The notes beneath the pieces are model-generated. The model saw nothing but the letters and a program-made list of their open reading frames with translations, was not told the origin of the DNA and made no database searches. Below, piece after piece: positions 17,582 to 27,125 of a stretch of DNA of 64,000 nt. Position numbers and translations under genes: made by a program. The DNA is from JAPKEZ01 sp047638975 (GTDB lineage Bacteria > Planctomycetota > UBA1135), in NCBI GenBank assembly GCA_047638975.1, contig JBLINB010000002.1, positions 1 to 64,000 of the forward strand. Direction: 5' to 3'. Each line of letters starts with the position of its first letter. Position 1 is the first letter of the stretch.

Positions 17582-20500
17582 TTAATTGGTAGTGTAAGCG
17601 AAACCGAAGGCGTCCATTTCTGCCTCGAGTTCAAGTTGCGTATTTGCAATGAAGGTAAAGCGCAACTGGAAGAATGGGTAATTGAATGACGTCAAAGCCG
17701 AAGGGTCTGACTCCCATTCTGTAGGTACAGCGATCTGAGCACATCCATCGTACTCGCCATAGGCATCGAAAGAATTAGATGCATCCTCAAGCGGGGTTGT
17801 TTGCAGGGTGCAATTAGTAATATTAATGCTTGGGGTAGCACGAAATTGAACCTCCACTGCTGTTCCGGGTGCTGACTGCACAGGTGTCGGTTCGAGCGTT
17901 AAAGCTGAGAACCAATCTATTGCGCCGCCGGCATTGAACCAGTGAGTGTAAACTCGACTTACCTTAGTAACGAAATCGACCTGGCCCCAATACAACTCTG
18001 GGCCAAATGCTTTTACTCCGTTACGCGAAGTTGGAGCAGTGCCTGCTCCGTCGAGGTCGGGGACCACGAATTCCCAGGTTGAGCCACTCAGGCCGCCCCA
18101 AGAAAACACACGAAATGCTGGGATAGAGGAAGAACCGACCATAATCTGCACTTGTGAGCCATTGTAAGGGAACTCGGCACCCACTACGTAACAGCGGAAA
18201 CGCATAAGCAATGGCAAGCCGATTGTTGGGATATAACCTTTTTGATAGGTTAAATCTTCATTGACTACGCGTGGTGGGCAACCCCATCCACCAGAAGTGC
18301 CTCCATTAATATTACCACCCAGCAACGTGCTGCCGTTAGGCAACGGGAACGAAGTATCGCGGTAAGTAAAGGTGTCGCTAAAGTCTGGCCATGGATACAT
18401 TGCTACTCCGCCGCCTGCAGCGAAAACGTTACTTTGCGAAATGGAGTATTGAGGCACATCGAAGACGATCTCTTCATCGAGATCAGCATATTCGATTGGA
18501 TCTTGACCGAAGCCATAGATATTGTCGTCAAACGGATTACTCGATAGACGTTTTAGGCCAGAGTTCTCGTACTCGGGATAACCACTTGCAGGGTTAATCC
18601 AATCGTCAGGTAGACGTGCTGAGTGAGCAAGCGCGATGGAGTAGCGCTCGAATGTCGTATCGAAGACAATGCCCTGGAATGGCGACCAACTCATGCCCTC
18701 GACATCGAGGTTGTACTCTTGGTTGTTACTTAAGCCGAAGCCCAGGTGGTGGTAGCCGTAAACGGTATGCAACACAGCACCTGCCGGCACCAATGGTGTA
18801 GCAATACCAGCCGTAAATGCGATACGCTGACCGACATAAGTATTGGTCTTATCAGCCTGGCGCGAGAATCTATCGACCGCGCGGCCACGTAACACTCCGT
18901 CACCAGCATAGGCGCCTAATTGGCCAGCATATTCAGGGTTCTGGTCGTTGTCTTCATCAAAGCCATTACCGCGTAAAGCAAAGTACTTTATATCAGCAGC
19001 GATACCGCTAACAGTAAAAGGCTGGGTTACAATATTCTGAGATGAGTGGCCCGCTACGAATCCGGAGAAACCTACTGGATTACCTGCAAGATCTAGAATG
19101 CCTGTACTGCCATCTCGCACTGCCACAGATAGTTGGGCAGTCGCACCTTCACCAAAAGCATCGGTGATACCGGCTAGTGGAGCTAATGTAAATGTCCGCG
19201 CATCACCCGACGGTTGGATAGGCCCGAAAATGATTCGACCTGAACCACCACCTACACCAAAACCTGGTAAGCGGTCAATATAGTCGGAAACGCTTTCTGA
19301 CGATAATGCCCATTCTGCATCAAAGTCTCCGGGAGCCGCTGCCATATTCGCAGTGGCAAGCACCATCGAGTCTAGTGAGCGAACCGTTTTTACGTCCATG
19401 GCTTCGCTGAATGTCACGCTGACCGTTGCGTTTGGATCAACGCCTGTGGCCGGCAGTGTTTGCGGAGCCGGAGTGAAGCTTAAGAAGCATAGCTGATAAT
19501 CAGAATCTTCGCTAACGTAAGACGTTGTGAGAACCGCCTCGAGGTTAGTAACACTTGCGTTAAGAACCCCTGAAATTAAGGCACCACGCACTTCATATGC
19601 TGCCGAGTCGCTAGAGTCGACTACCGCGGTAATCTGTACGAAAGAATTTGCAGGTTGTCCGCTAACATCAATTTCGAAGACATCTCCGACCTTGGGAGAG
19701 ACACCACGACAAGCTAAAGCATCATTAGAGTAAGTAAGGATTCGCTGAGTAGCACCAAGAGAAACCACCGAAGACATCGTTACTGCTTGCGCAGAGATAA
19801 GTTTGGGCGCGATAATGTCTTCTAGAAAGCCATTAAACAAATCGTTGCTATTGCCAGAGCGTATCGCGCGAATGGCTACGGGATCGAAACCAATAAATTC
19901 ATGCGGCTCGATGATGGTGTCTTGAGCACTATTAAGATATAGACTAAAATTATAAGTGTTAGATTTGTTCATCAAGACCATAGTCTGATTAGCAAAAATA
20001 TTTACAACAGATGGTATATAAATCTTTAAGTTTGGAGTCACTGAATCTACCGATTCAGGTAAGCCAATGCCATTTACGGTTAAACCAGATGAGGAATTCG
20101 CAGAGTCTAGTTCGGAAACAGTCGGGTCGAGAATGATCACTCCGACAGGGTTTCCGGATGAGTCGAACTCGTCTTTGACAATATACTTTACCTCTAAGTT
20201 GTCGAAACCATCGGCTGACGAACCAGCTAACAGGCGCACCGTTTGACGGTTTACTGTTTCAGGAGCTACGTGTTCAGAAAACTCGAGGCGAATAGCTGCG
20301 TTACGCGGGACTTTAACGAACGGCCCTGCAGAGCTGGTACCGAGTTCTCTTAATGTAGGCAAGCCAGCTATAGCCGCTTGGTATGCATCGTCGAATGCGT
20401 TAGAGCCAGGCACGTTTTGAGAATGCGTAATCGTTAAGATTTCTTTCTGAGAAATCGGGTTTAACGCAAACGAGTAATCGGCACCATCTGCGACGACATC

Positions 20501-20719
20501 TTCACGGATGACTACATCTATTTCATAGATATTCCCATCGAGATCAAAGACATCTACCAGGCGTCCCCATTTAGAGTCTTGCAGCTTTAAAGGTGTATTA
20601 CCAAAGCTACTACTACCCGCTGATGACGAATCGTCGAAAGTGGGTGGGCCACATGCCACCACCGTCAACGAAATGATCGCAGTCAAGAAAATGAAGAACA
20701 GTGCTTTATTTATTTTCAC
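17582..20719 (-). CDS. Giant Ig-like lipoprotein (family A)
   Basis: A 1045-residue lipoprotein with GTG start and signal MKINKALFFIFLTAIISLTVVAC. The N-terminal block contains SKWGRLVDVFDLDGNIYE, almost the same arrangement as in the next gene upstream. Two SbsA-type Ig-like domains follow (AIRLEFSEHVAPETVNRQTV and VSVTFSEAMDVKTVRSLDSM), then a long segment rich in Trp, Tyr and Pro. The C-terminus FQLRFTFIANTQLELEAEMD is beta-rich. It lacks the glycine runs of family B. The gap to the upstream paralogue is 6 bp. It is probably an exposed surface protein whose partner or ligand is unknown. Confidence 0.8.
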   Translation of the reverse strand: MKINKALFFIFLTAIISLTVVACGPPTFDDSSSAGSSSFGNTPLKLQDSKWGRLVDVFDLDGNIYEIDVVIREDVVADGADYSFALNPISQKEILTITHSQNVPGSNAFDDAYQAAIAGLPTLRELGTSSAGPFVKVPRNAAIRLEFSEHVAPETVNRQTVRLLAGSSADGFDNLEVKYIVKDEFDSSGNPVGVIILDPTVSELDSANSSSGLTVNGIGLPESVDSVTPNLKIYIPSVVNIFANQTMVLMNKSNTYNFSLYLNSAQDTIIEPHEFIGFDPVAIRAIRSGNSNDLFNGFLEDIIAPKLISAQAVTMSSVVSLGATQRILTYSNDALACRGVSPKVGDVFEIDVSGQPANSFVQITAVVDSSDSAAYEVRGALISGVLNASVTNLEAVLTTSYVSEDSDYQLCFLSFTPAPQTLPATGVDPNATVSVTFSEAMDVKTVRSLDSMVLATANMAAAPGDFDAEWALSSESVSDYIDRLPGFGVGGGSGRIIFGPIQPSGDARTFTLAPLAGITDAFGEGATAQLSVAVRDGSTGILDLAGNPVGFSGFVAGHSSQNIVTQPFTVSGIAADIKYFALRGNGFDEDNDQNPEYAGQLGAYAGDGVLRGRAVDRFSRQADKTNTYVGQRIAFTAGIATPLVPAGAVLHTVYGYHHLGFGLSNNQEYNLDVEGMSWSPFQGIVFDTTFERYSIALAHSARLPDDWINPASGYPEYENSGLKRLSSNPFDDNIYGFGQDPIEYADLDEEIVFDVPQYSISQSNVFAAGGGVAMYPWPDFSDTFTYRDTSFPLPNGSTLLGGNINGGTSGGWGCPPRVVNEDLTYQKGYIPTIGLPLLMRFRCYVVGAEFPYNGSQVQIMVGSSSIPAFRVFSWGGLSGSTWEFVVPDLDGAGTAPTSRNGVKAFGPELYWGQVDFVTKVSRVYTHWFNAGGAIDWFSALTLEPTPVQSAPGTAVEVQFRATPSINITNCTLQTTPLEDASNSFDAYGEYDGCAQIAVPTEWESDPSALTSFNYPFFQLRFTFIANTQLELEAEMDAFGFAYTTN

Positions 20720-20725
20720 AATTAA

Positions 20726-23700
20726 TTAGTTTGTCCAGACGATTCCGAGGCCGTCAAGAGTTGGGCGGAGATCTAAATCTGCATTAGACATGAACGAGAC
20801 TCTTACCTGAATGAAACTGTAACCCTGCCCTTCTAGCTCAGTGATATCCGTTGTCCAGGCTGACGGAGTAGCCACCGTACCGACGAGAGCCACAAAGTCG
20901 CCGTAATGATCAAACGCATTGCCACCGCTGCCAGTTACACCAAGCCTGACACTAGCGTCATTCAATGGCGTTTTATTCTCGAACGGATTATTACCTGCTG
21001 CGACAGCCAACGACCCTCTGTACTCAATCTCAACTGAAGTGCCCGTTGGCTGATCTTCAGCAGCAGGCTCGATTAACACTCCGTTGATCGTGCCTGTGTT
21101 CAATGGACCGCTGATATCAAACCAATGTGAATGCATGCGCGATACCTCGACGGAAAAATCTGCTGCAGCCCAATACACCAAGTCGTCTCCGACTTCAGCT
21201 GTTGGCAAACCGTTGCGATAGCCACCTATAGGTATGCCACCAGATTCGCCAGCCTGGTCAGGCTGAACGCGCTGCCACGTGCCTGTAGCATCTTGGCCAC
21301 CAGCTGAGTAAATACGGAACATCGGTAATTTCGGTGTGGTCGCGGCGGGGTTCATCATCAATGTAGTTCTGAAAGCATTCAAGCTTAAAGCATCTACTTG
21401 CGGATAAGTACGGAAACGACACTGCAGAGGCAAAGCGACTGTCGGAATCGAACCTGGGGCATAGCGCTTAGCTATGGGATCCCATTGCCCAAGCATTGTG
21501 ATGTAATTGTCTGTTGGGGCTCCGGCTGAGGCCCCTCTGCCACCATGGTAGGCCTGGTCAAAAGCAGTGTCACGCCAAACAAACTGGCTCGTGAAGTCTG
21601 GCCATGGCAAATATTCTATTCCATTAACTCGGTACTTGTCTATCGCGCGAACATAGTAAGCCGAACTAAACATATTTAATTCGTCAATACCACTTTGCCC
21701 ATTGGCAGTGAAGCCGAGGACATTGTCGTTAAACGATGAAGTCAACATGCCGGATTGTGGCCAAACCACGGTGACGGGGGGAGTGACGAACATGTTATCT
21801 GGCATTGAAAACGAATGCGACAGAGCTAATGAAATTTCATTGTAGTTTTCATCGTATACCAGGCCATCTAGCGGAGACCAACTAAGCCCTTCTATTGAGT
21901 AGTTGAACTCGGTAACGTCTTCATAACCAAAGCCGAAATCTTCAGGGCGATACACGTTCATAACAACGGCGCCAGCGAAAATGAGCGGCTCGGAAGGAGC
22001 CGTGCCATCGGCGGCGCTGCCGTTGCCGCCAGCGTTAGCCAGTGCAAGCTGAGAGTTATCAGCAGCAACCGTAAAACGTGACGGAGGCCGCCCGGTATGC
22101 TTACCAGGGAAATCAGTAGCGTTCACTTGCCCCGCCCACTCTGCGTTGCCATCACCGTCTTCATCGACAGCGCCAAACAATAGCGAGAAGTATCGAGCGT
22201 TTTGCGGATTTTGATGCAAAATCGACAACTGGATATTCTGGCCATCGTTACCCGCAACAAAAGACGTCATTTTGATTTGGTTTCCGGACATATCTTTAAT
22301 GCCATTCACCCCATCACGCAATGCCACAACATACTCGTCGAAGGCATCTGTAGTATCAAGATCTTGCCATCCAGAGACTGGAGTTATGGAGAAAGTACGA
22401 TTACTGTCTGAAGAAATCACCTGACCGAAGAGAATGCGTCCGCCGTATTCTGAGTCTGGAGATGCTGGACCAGCAGTGGTGACACGGTAGTCGTAACCGC
22501 GCTGGCGCTCGATAAAATCAGCTACCGATTCGGAAGCATCAACTTGGCGATACCAAGCAGCTTCCGTTTCTTTAATGTTTTGCGGATCGGGGCTAAGCAA
22601 ATCGTCGGGCTGTACAATAACAAAAGTACTCATTGAGAGCATCGTTGCAGGATCAATGGCCTCGTCAAAATGCACTAAGACCGTGGCATCATCAAGGATG
22701 CCGCCCACTGGCAGTGAAGCAACCGGATTAGGAATAATATCTAGGTAGCAAGCCTGTATATTACTATCCACTGCTGAGTACCGCGTCGACAATCGGCCGG
22801 CTACTACTGGGCTGTATTGCGAGCCGCTCGAGTAATCGGAATTTACGCAGCGCACGTTATAAAATGGGGCCACAGGGTCAATGATCGAAACTACTGTCCA
22901 GACATTATTCTTGCCCAGGTTATCGACAACCTCAAATACGTCACCAATTTTAGGAGCCAAGCCTTGACAATTCACTGCGTCTATCGAGTAGACAACATCG
23001 ATGTTTGAACCACTAACCGCATGGCTAGTTATCGTTGAGTTTTTAATACCCAACAAACTTGGACGGATTGCATCGCGCATAAAACCCTTAAACGAATCTA
23101 GGTAGTTACCGGTACGAAGCGCAGCCAACAGCATGTAGTTCTCGAGCCCTGTTATCTGTACCGGCTCACTATCATTTTTGCGACTTGGACCAAAAGCGCC
23201 ATCAACTGTTGAGAGAACGCTATAAACGCCATTCACCAAATCGATTCTAGTTGGTATATAAATCACCAAATTATAGTCATTTAAATCAGAAGACTGCCCG
23301 AAGCCAATTACGTTCGCAGGCAATTGCTCTTCTGCTGCTTCTGACTGAGAGACCGTTGGGTCAACCAAGATACCACCTTTGTGGCTCGTGTTGGTTGAAC
23401 TATTGTTTTTGACTACATAGCGCACTGGGAATTGAGCCAGGTCGTCTTTCGAAGAGCCATGAAACACCTGAACCGACGAAGAATCGACACTACCAGGATC
23501 AATAGCTAAATTGAAATTAAGACGCACGGCTGCATTACGCGCTGACATATCGTAAGTCAGCTCGCCCAAGACATCGCGTCTTGAGATTGTTTGTAAGTTG
23601 GTTTTTAAGTCAAGCAGGAGCGTAGAGAATTCGGCAGACGCTTCAGGGAATTGAATGAACAATGACTCTTTTTGCGTAACCGCATTAGCACTAAGGCTAA

Positions 23701-23947
23701 TGACAGAAGACGATGTGGCGAGATGATCTACCAGGACATCTTCCTCAACTAAGTCGCCACCGACATCATAGACATCGACGATACGGCCCCATTCTATGGA
23801 CTCTAAAAAGAGACCTTTTGCGTCGGCATTGGCCTGGTCGCTAGTACTGAGATCGGCAACAGAAATACATGATGCGGCCAGCAGCGTAAATAATATTGCC
23901 AGCTTGGGGAGCGAGCTAAAACTAAGTGATCTTGAGGTGTTTGCCAA
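20726..23947 (-). CDS. Giant Ig-like lipoprotein (family A), first gene of the operon
   Basis: A 1073-residue paralogue of the protein at 17582-20719. From a TTG start it reads MANTSRSLSFSSLPKLAILF and ends its signal with LLAASC. Shared features in the same order are EWGRIVDVYDVGGDLVE, an Ig-like domain (AVRLNFNLAIDPGSVDSSSV), a second one (TVLVHFDEAIDPATMLSMST), a DxDxDG-like acidic segment (GAVDEDGDGNAEWAGQVNA) that could bind calcium, and the C-terminal FIQVRVSFMSNADLDLRPTL. Tandem position and matching layout imply duplication. It is the first gene of a six-gene operon; the upstream region holds a 13-bp palindrome. Confidence 0.8.
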   Translation of the reverse strand: MANTSRSLSFSSLPKLAILFTLLAASCISVADLSTSDQANADAKGLFLESIEWGRIVDVYDVGGDLVEEDVLVDHLATSSSVISLSANAVTQKESLFIQFPEASAEFSTLLLDLKTNLQTISRRDVLGELTYDMSARNAAVRLNFNLAIDPGSVDSSSVQVFHGSSKDDLAQFPVRYVVKNNSSTNTSHKGGILVDPTVSQSEAAEEQLPANVIGFGQSSDLNDYNLVIYIPTRIDLVNGVYSVLSTVDGAFGPSRKNDSEPVQITGLENYMLLAALRTGNYLDSFKGFMRDAIRPSLLGIKNSTITSHAVSGSNIDVVYSIDAVNCQGLAPKIGDVFEVVDNLGKNNVWTVVSIIDPVAPFYNVRCVNSDYSSGSQYSPVVAGRLSTRYSAVDSNIQACYLDIIPNPVASLPVGGILDDATVLVHFDEAIDPATMLSMSTFVIVQPDDLLSPDPQNIKETEAAWYRQVDASESVADFIERQRGYDYRVTTAGPASPDSEYGGRILFGQVISSDSNRTFSITPVSGWQDLDTTDAFDEYVVALRDGVNGIKDMSGNQIKMTSFVAGNDGQNIQLSILHQNPQNARYFSLLFGAVDEDGDGNAEWAGQVNATDFPGKHTGRPPSRFTVAADNSQLALANAGGNGSAADGTAPSEPLIFAGAVVMNVYRPEDFGFGYEDVTEFNYSIEGLSWSPLDGLVYDENYNEISLALSHSFSMPDNMFVTPPVTVVWPQSGMLTSSFNDNVLGFTANGQSGIDELNMFSSAYYVRAIDKYRVNGIEYLPWPDFTSQFVWRDTAFDQAYHGGRGASAGAPTDNYITMLGQWDPIAKRYAPGSIPTVALPLQCRFRTYPQVDALSLNAFRTTLMMNPAATTPKLPMFRIYSAGGQDATGTWQRVQPDQAGESGGIPIGGYRNGLPTAEVGDDLVYWAAADFSVEVSRMHSHWFDISGPLNTGTINGVLIEPAAEDQPTGTSVEIEYRGSLAVAAGNNPFENKTPLNDASVRLGVTGSGGNAFDHYGDFVALVGTVATPSAWTTDITELEGQGYSFIQVRVSFMSNADLDLRPTLDGLGIVWTN

Positions 23948-23964
23948 GTGATTATGGTGGTTTA

Positions 23965-23977
23965 CAAGTTAAACTTG
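23965..23977. promoter_or_regulatory. Palindrome upstream of the lipoprotein operon
   Basis: CAAGTTAAACTTG is a perfect 6-bp inverted repeat around a central A, 17 nt before the start of the first giant lipoprotein gene. Its size and position suit a repressor site. The rest of the 218-bp gap (23948-24165) holds no gene; it has a short hairpin (CCCACAA/TTGTGGG at 23996-24013) that can compete with an outer AGCCC/GGGCT pairing. I could not fix a convincing promoter in the gap. Confidence 0.3.
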
Positions 23978-24165
23978 ATTATCAACAGCCCGTCACCCAC
24001 AAAAGGTTGTGGGCTAAGACATTGGGACTTGTATCCTAATATCGCGGAGCAGAAAAACGGGCTATGATTTATCATAAATATGCAAAAAGCATGCCAACTT
24101 TTTTTCGAGGAAATACTTACTTTTCGCGCTATTCAAGCGCGGTTATGTGCGATATCGCACGCTAG

Positions 24166-25485
24166 CTATTGCCCCCAGCGAAAACCGCTTTCTTCGGCAT
24201 CTGCACGACAGCTAAAGGGATGCATGTTTTCTGGGCTAATTCGCTGTGCTACAGGAGAATGCTGTGCATGGAACCTGCGCGTAGAGGAGCAGCCAATATA
24301 ATCGACGCCTAACTGCGAGTCGCACAGAGAACAGAGGAAAACCCTACTTGAACGGCCAAAAATACGCCACGGGAATGGCTCATTCTCGTGACGACTGACA
24401 CAGCTAGAATTCGGGCATTCTTTCAAACTATGTACATTGTTGCCCGCCGACAATGAACGCAATGGTAATAACGAGTGGTCTTGCCCAGCCAATGCCGCCA
24501 AGAACACCGCCTGACGCACAACAGGCCCATTCGCTGCTTGCTCAAAATAAATGGCTCGCTCATCAGTATCAATTTCGGTTGGAAGCTCGTCGCGACGCGG
24601 AAGTGGGTGCAAAAACAGGCATTTTTCGAGTAATTTGTTCGAAATCATGTCTATATCGATGCCTGGGAACACCGAAGATGAGACGCTAGCTCCACGCTCG
24701 ACCTGCAGCCTTGTCAAATATAAGGCGTCTAGAGATTCTAGCTTCGGGACCTCGACACCAAACAAGTCTTTTTGCACTAAGCCTTTTGGCTCAATGATTC
24801 TTGCCTCTGAGTTACCTGTCCAGGTGGCAAACAATGGATGCGACACCCATCGCAAGCGCAAATCGAAATGATCTATGATGCGCTGCTCGAAGCTAGCCGG
24901 CCAATCTAAGCCAGGACCCGGCAGTAAAACGACTCGCACGCCGAGCATAGCCAGTGACCAAGCCAATGAACGCACGGTTCTTCCGTTAGACAAGTCGCCA
25001 AGTAAGGCAACCGTCTTGCCCTCGAACTCGCCCTCCCACTTTTTATGCAAGGTGTATAAATCTACAAGAGTTTGCGTTGGATGCCCCAGGCGTCCGTCAC
25101 CACCATTAATAATTGGCACCTTCGAATAACGAGATGCGTAACGCGATGCCCCGTCAGAAGGATGCCGCAGAACCATCAAATCAGCATAACTACTAATGAC
25201 GCGTATCGTGTCTGCCAATGATTCGCCCTTAGAGCCAGACGTCGACTTTGGGTCGGACACACTAATGATGCCAGCGCCGAGTCGCAAGCCTGCAGATTCA
25301 AAGGAGAGCCGCGTACGAGTGGATGGTTCGTTGAAAACCGTAGCAATCACTTTGCCGGACAAGGCTTTAGAATATTTTTGTGGCTGCGCTTCGATATCAC
25401 TTGCGCAAGCAAACAGCGACTCTAAGAACGAGACGCTAAGTGCCTCGGTTGAATGGAGTCCGTCGATAGTCGGCAATAATGTCAC
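24166..25485 (-). CDS. pyrB: Aspartate carbamoyltransferase with fused PyrI-type zinc domain
   Basis: A 439-residue protein. Residues 1-335 are a full catalytic ATCase, which condenses carbamoyl phosphate and aspartate in pyrimidine synthesis: STRTR (55-59), the SGSKGESLADTI loop (83-94), HPTQ (135-138) and HPLPR (293-297). After a linker of about 20 residues comes CPNSSCVSRHENEPFPW with CSLC, giving Cys357, Cys362, Cys385 and Cys388 in the spacing C-x4-C-x22-C-x2-C. This matches the zinc domain of the regulatory chain PyrI (C-x4-C-x23-C-x2-C in E. coli). The nucleotide-binding allosteric domain of PyrI is absent. A 51-residue tail follows. The start is GTG. It is the last gene of an operon with an MnmE-like gene, coaX and a GspC-like gene. 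Confidence 0.93.
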   Translation of the reverse strand: MTLLPTIDGLHSTEALSVSFLESLFACASDIEAQPQKYSKALSGKVIATVFNEPSTRTRLSFESAGLRLGAGIISVSDPKSTSGSKGESLADTIRVISSYADLMVLRHPSDGASRYASRYSKVPIINGGDGRLGHPTQTLVDLYTLHKKWEGEFEGKTVALLGDLSNGRTVRSLAWSLAMLGVRVVLLPGPGLDWPASFEQRIIDHFDLRLRWVSHPLFATWTGNSEARIIEPKGLVQKDLFGVEVPKLESLDALYLTRLQVERGASVSSSVFPGIDIDMISNKLLEKCLFLHPLPRRDELPTEIDTDERAIYFEQAANGPVVRQAVFLAALAGQDHSLLPLRSLSAGNNVHSLKECPNSSCVSRHENEPFPWRIFGRSSRVFLCSLCDSQLGVDYIGCSSTRRFHAQHSPVAQRISPENMHPFSCRADAEESGFRWGQ

Positions 25486-25515
25486 TGCAGTGGTAGCTTA
25501 GTATTTAAGCTCGCT

Positions 25516-26415
25516 CTAGGATAACTGTTCGCTAGTAAGTACGCCCCATTTTTTAAATAAAGCTTCTTCGATTGCGGTACACCGCTGTTGATGGCTGGGC
25601 ATGTCTAACCTTAGTACTTTACTAGTGAGGCTATCTGCTTGATTCAGGCCGACATCAAGATCGCAACGATTTAAACAAACGATATCACCATGCTTCAGCC
25701 GTGAATTTATTAACTGATGCAAAGAGTCATTGATTGCGGCAGCCGAGTCAAGAATCCAAATGCATTCATCCACTTCAGCGATTAATTCAAGCGACATCTT
25801 TACCGCTGCCGCATCATTGCCGTCAGCGCTCACATCCCATATACCAGCGCTATCTATCAAGGTTGCCGCTAACGCATTGTCGCCAACGCCAAGAAAAACA
25901 GGCTCTTCGACGAAATCTCTAGTCGTCCCCTTGTGGGAAGTCACCGTAACACGCTTTTCGTTCAGCCATGCGTTAAACAACGTCGACTTACCCGCATTAG
26001 GCGGACCAAGCAAGGCGATGCGCGGCGGTTTCAACAACCGATTGCGCCACGCATCATTCATTTTAGGTAATGAACTTTCACCGGCGAGCATTCGCAACGC
26101 CAACGGTGACTTAGCATTAATAAAAGTGGACGGCTCGTTAGATAGCTCTAGCCATCCGTTTTGTGACATGAATTGGCGTAAGGCTTGGCTTACACCAAAG
26201 CCACCATGGAAGTGCGCCTCGAACACGCCTTCGCTTTTTCTTAGCAACAAAAATTCGTCAAAATCTAAAGCGCCTTGTTGCAGCTTGACGAGTTTAAAAC
26301 TATTTACTGCCGGTGCCTTTATGGCCAATAACTGTTCAAGCTCAAGCACCGAAGCGCACAACTCGAAGATCGATAACGCGCTTGGTCCAGGAGCTGAAAG
26401 TTGGCGGTAATCCAT
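25516..26415 (-). CDS. MnmE-like GTPase lacking the C-terminal catalytic end
   Basis: A 299-residue GTPase related to the tRNA-modification enzyme MnmE. Residues 1-100 resemble a shortened tetrahydrofolate-binding N-domain (EAHFHGGFGVSQALRQF, near 66-82). The G domain shows GPPNAGKST (137-145), SHKGTTRDF (160-168, switch I), DSAG (188-191) and NRCD (249-252, in place of NKxD). The protein ends at SEQLS soon after the G domain. The C-terminal helical domain and the FCxGK cysteine motif needed for uridine-34 modification are missing, as is most of the central helical domain. It is therefore a paralogue with another role or a reduced form. It lies 2 bp from coaX. Confidence 0.8.
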   Translation of the reverse strand: MDYRQLSAPGPSALSIFELCASVLELEQLLAIKAPAVNSFKLVKLQQGALDFDEFLLLRKSEGVFEAHFHGGFGVSQALRQFMSQNGWLELSNEPSTFINAKSPLALRMLAGESSLPKMNDAWRNRLLKPPRIALLGPPNAGKSTLFNAWLNEKRVTVTSHKGTTRDFVEEPVFLGVGDNALAATLIDSAGIWDVSADGNDAAAVKMSLELIAEVDECIWILDSAAAINDSLHQLINSRLKHGDIVCLNRCDLDVGLNQADSLTSKVLRLDMPSHQQRCTAIEEALFKKWGVLTSEQLS

Positions 26416-26417
26416 TG

Positions 26418-27119
26418 CTACAGAGAATCGATGACTAGCTGCATGCCATCAAAAACCAAGTCGGGTTTGTGCTTCCATTTTGGTAGCAGCGGCAGCAGTT
26501 GTTCGGCATCTCCGCCGCAAACATAAACGGTCACCGGCGCGTTTAATTGCTGCTTATAGACAGACACCAGTTCTTGGATGGACAATGCCAAAGCGCGATG
26601 GGTGCCGTCATAAACTGCACCGGCAGTGGTCGCCGGTATACTCGAGCTATCGCTAGCGGGTGCCGCCAAATGGGGTGCCGCAGCATTTAAAGCGGCAATT
26701 TGGGTGCCAAGTCCTGGGCCTATCGCTCCGCCATGAAACTGTTGCAGTTCATCGACCACATCAATGGTGAAAGCCGTTCCGAGATCGACGACTATCGCAG
26801 CCGTCGACGCCATCCCTGCAGCGGCCAAGGACGCGAGCAAACGGTCGACTCCGGTAGCAGTTGACTTTATGCGTAATGGAATATCATCGGCAGTCAATTG
26901 GCGCGCGGCATAAGGCGCCAACATTTCTTTCACCCGTGAATCCGTTTGTGGTGCTGAACTGGTGTAGACAATGGATTGCAAAGGCAATTCAGCTAAATAG
27001 TTTTCGAAGTCGCGCAGGCGTTGTTCGCTATGCCAATCAAATGCGCTGCAAGAGTTATTCCAGCGAGTTTTAATTTGGCGATTGCCAATATCTAACAGCA
27101 ATACAGCGTCTAGAGTCAT
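26418..27119 (-). CDS. coaX: Type III pantothenate kinase
   Basis: A 233-residue CoaX-type kinase that phosphorylates pantothenate with ATP, the first step of coenzyme A synthesis. It is unrelated to CoaA and belongs to the ASKHA fold. Motifs are LLLDIGNRQIKTRW (8-21, phosphate 1 loop), TGVDRLLASLAAAG (pantothenate loop with catalytic region), VVDLGTAFTIDVVDE (phosphate 2) and HGGAIGPGLGTQ. The length is slightly short for the family (about 250). It sits between the GspC-like and MnmE-like genes with gaps of 6 and 2 bp, clearly in one operon. Confidence 0.92.
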   Translation of the reverse strand: MTLDAVLLLDIGNRQIKTRWNNSCSAFDWHSEQRLRDFENYLAELPLQSIVYTSSAPQTDSRVKEMLAPYAARQLTADDIPLRIKSTATGVDRLLASLAAAGMASTAAIVVDLGTAFTIDVVDELQQFHGGAIGPGLGTQIAALNAAAPHLAAPASDSSSIPATTAGAVYDGTHRALALSIQELVSVYKQQLNAPVTVYVCGGDAEQLLPLLPKWKHKPDLVFDGMQLVIDSL

Positions 27120-27125
27120 GCCGTT

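Noticed and set aside
24126..24143. Hairpin CGCGCT/AGCGCG downstream of pyrB as a terminator
   Set aside because: The stem is only 6 bp and on the pyrB strand it is followed by AAAAG, not a T run.
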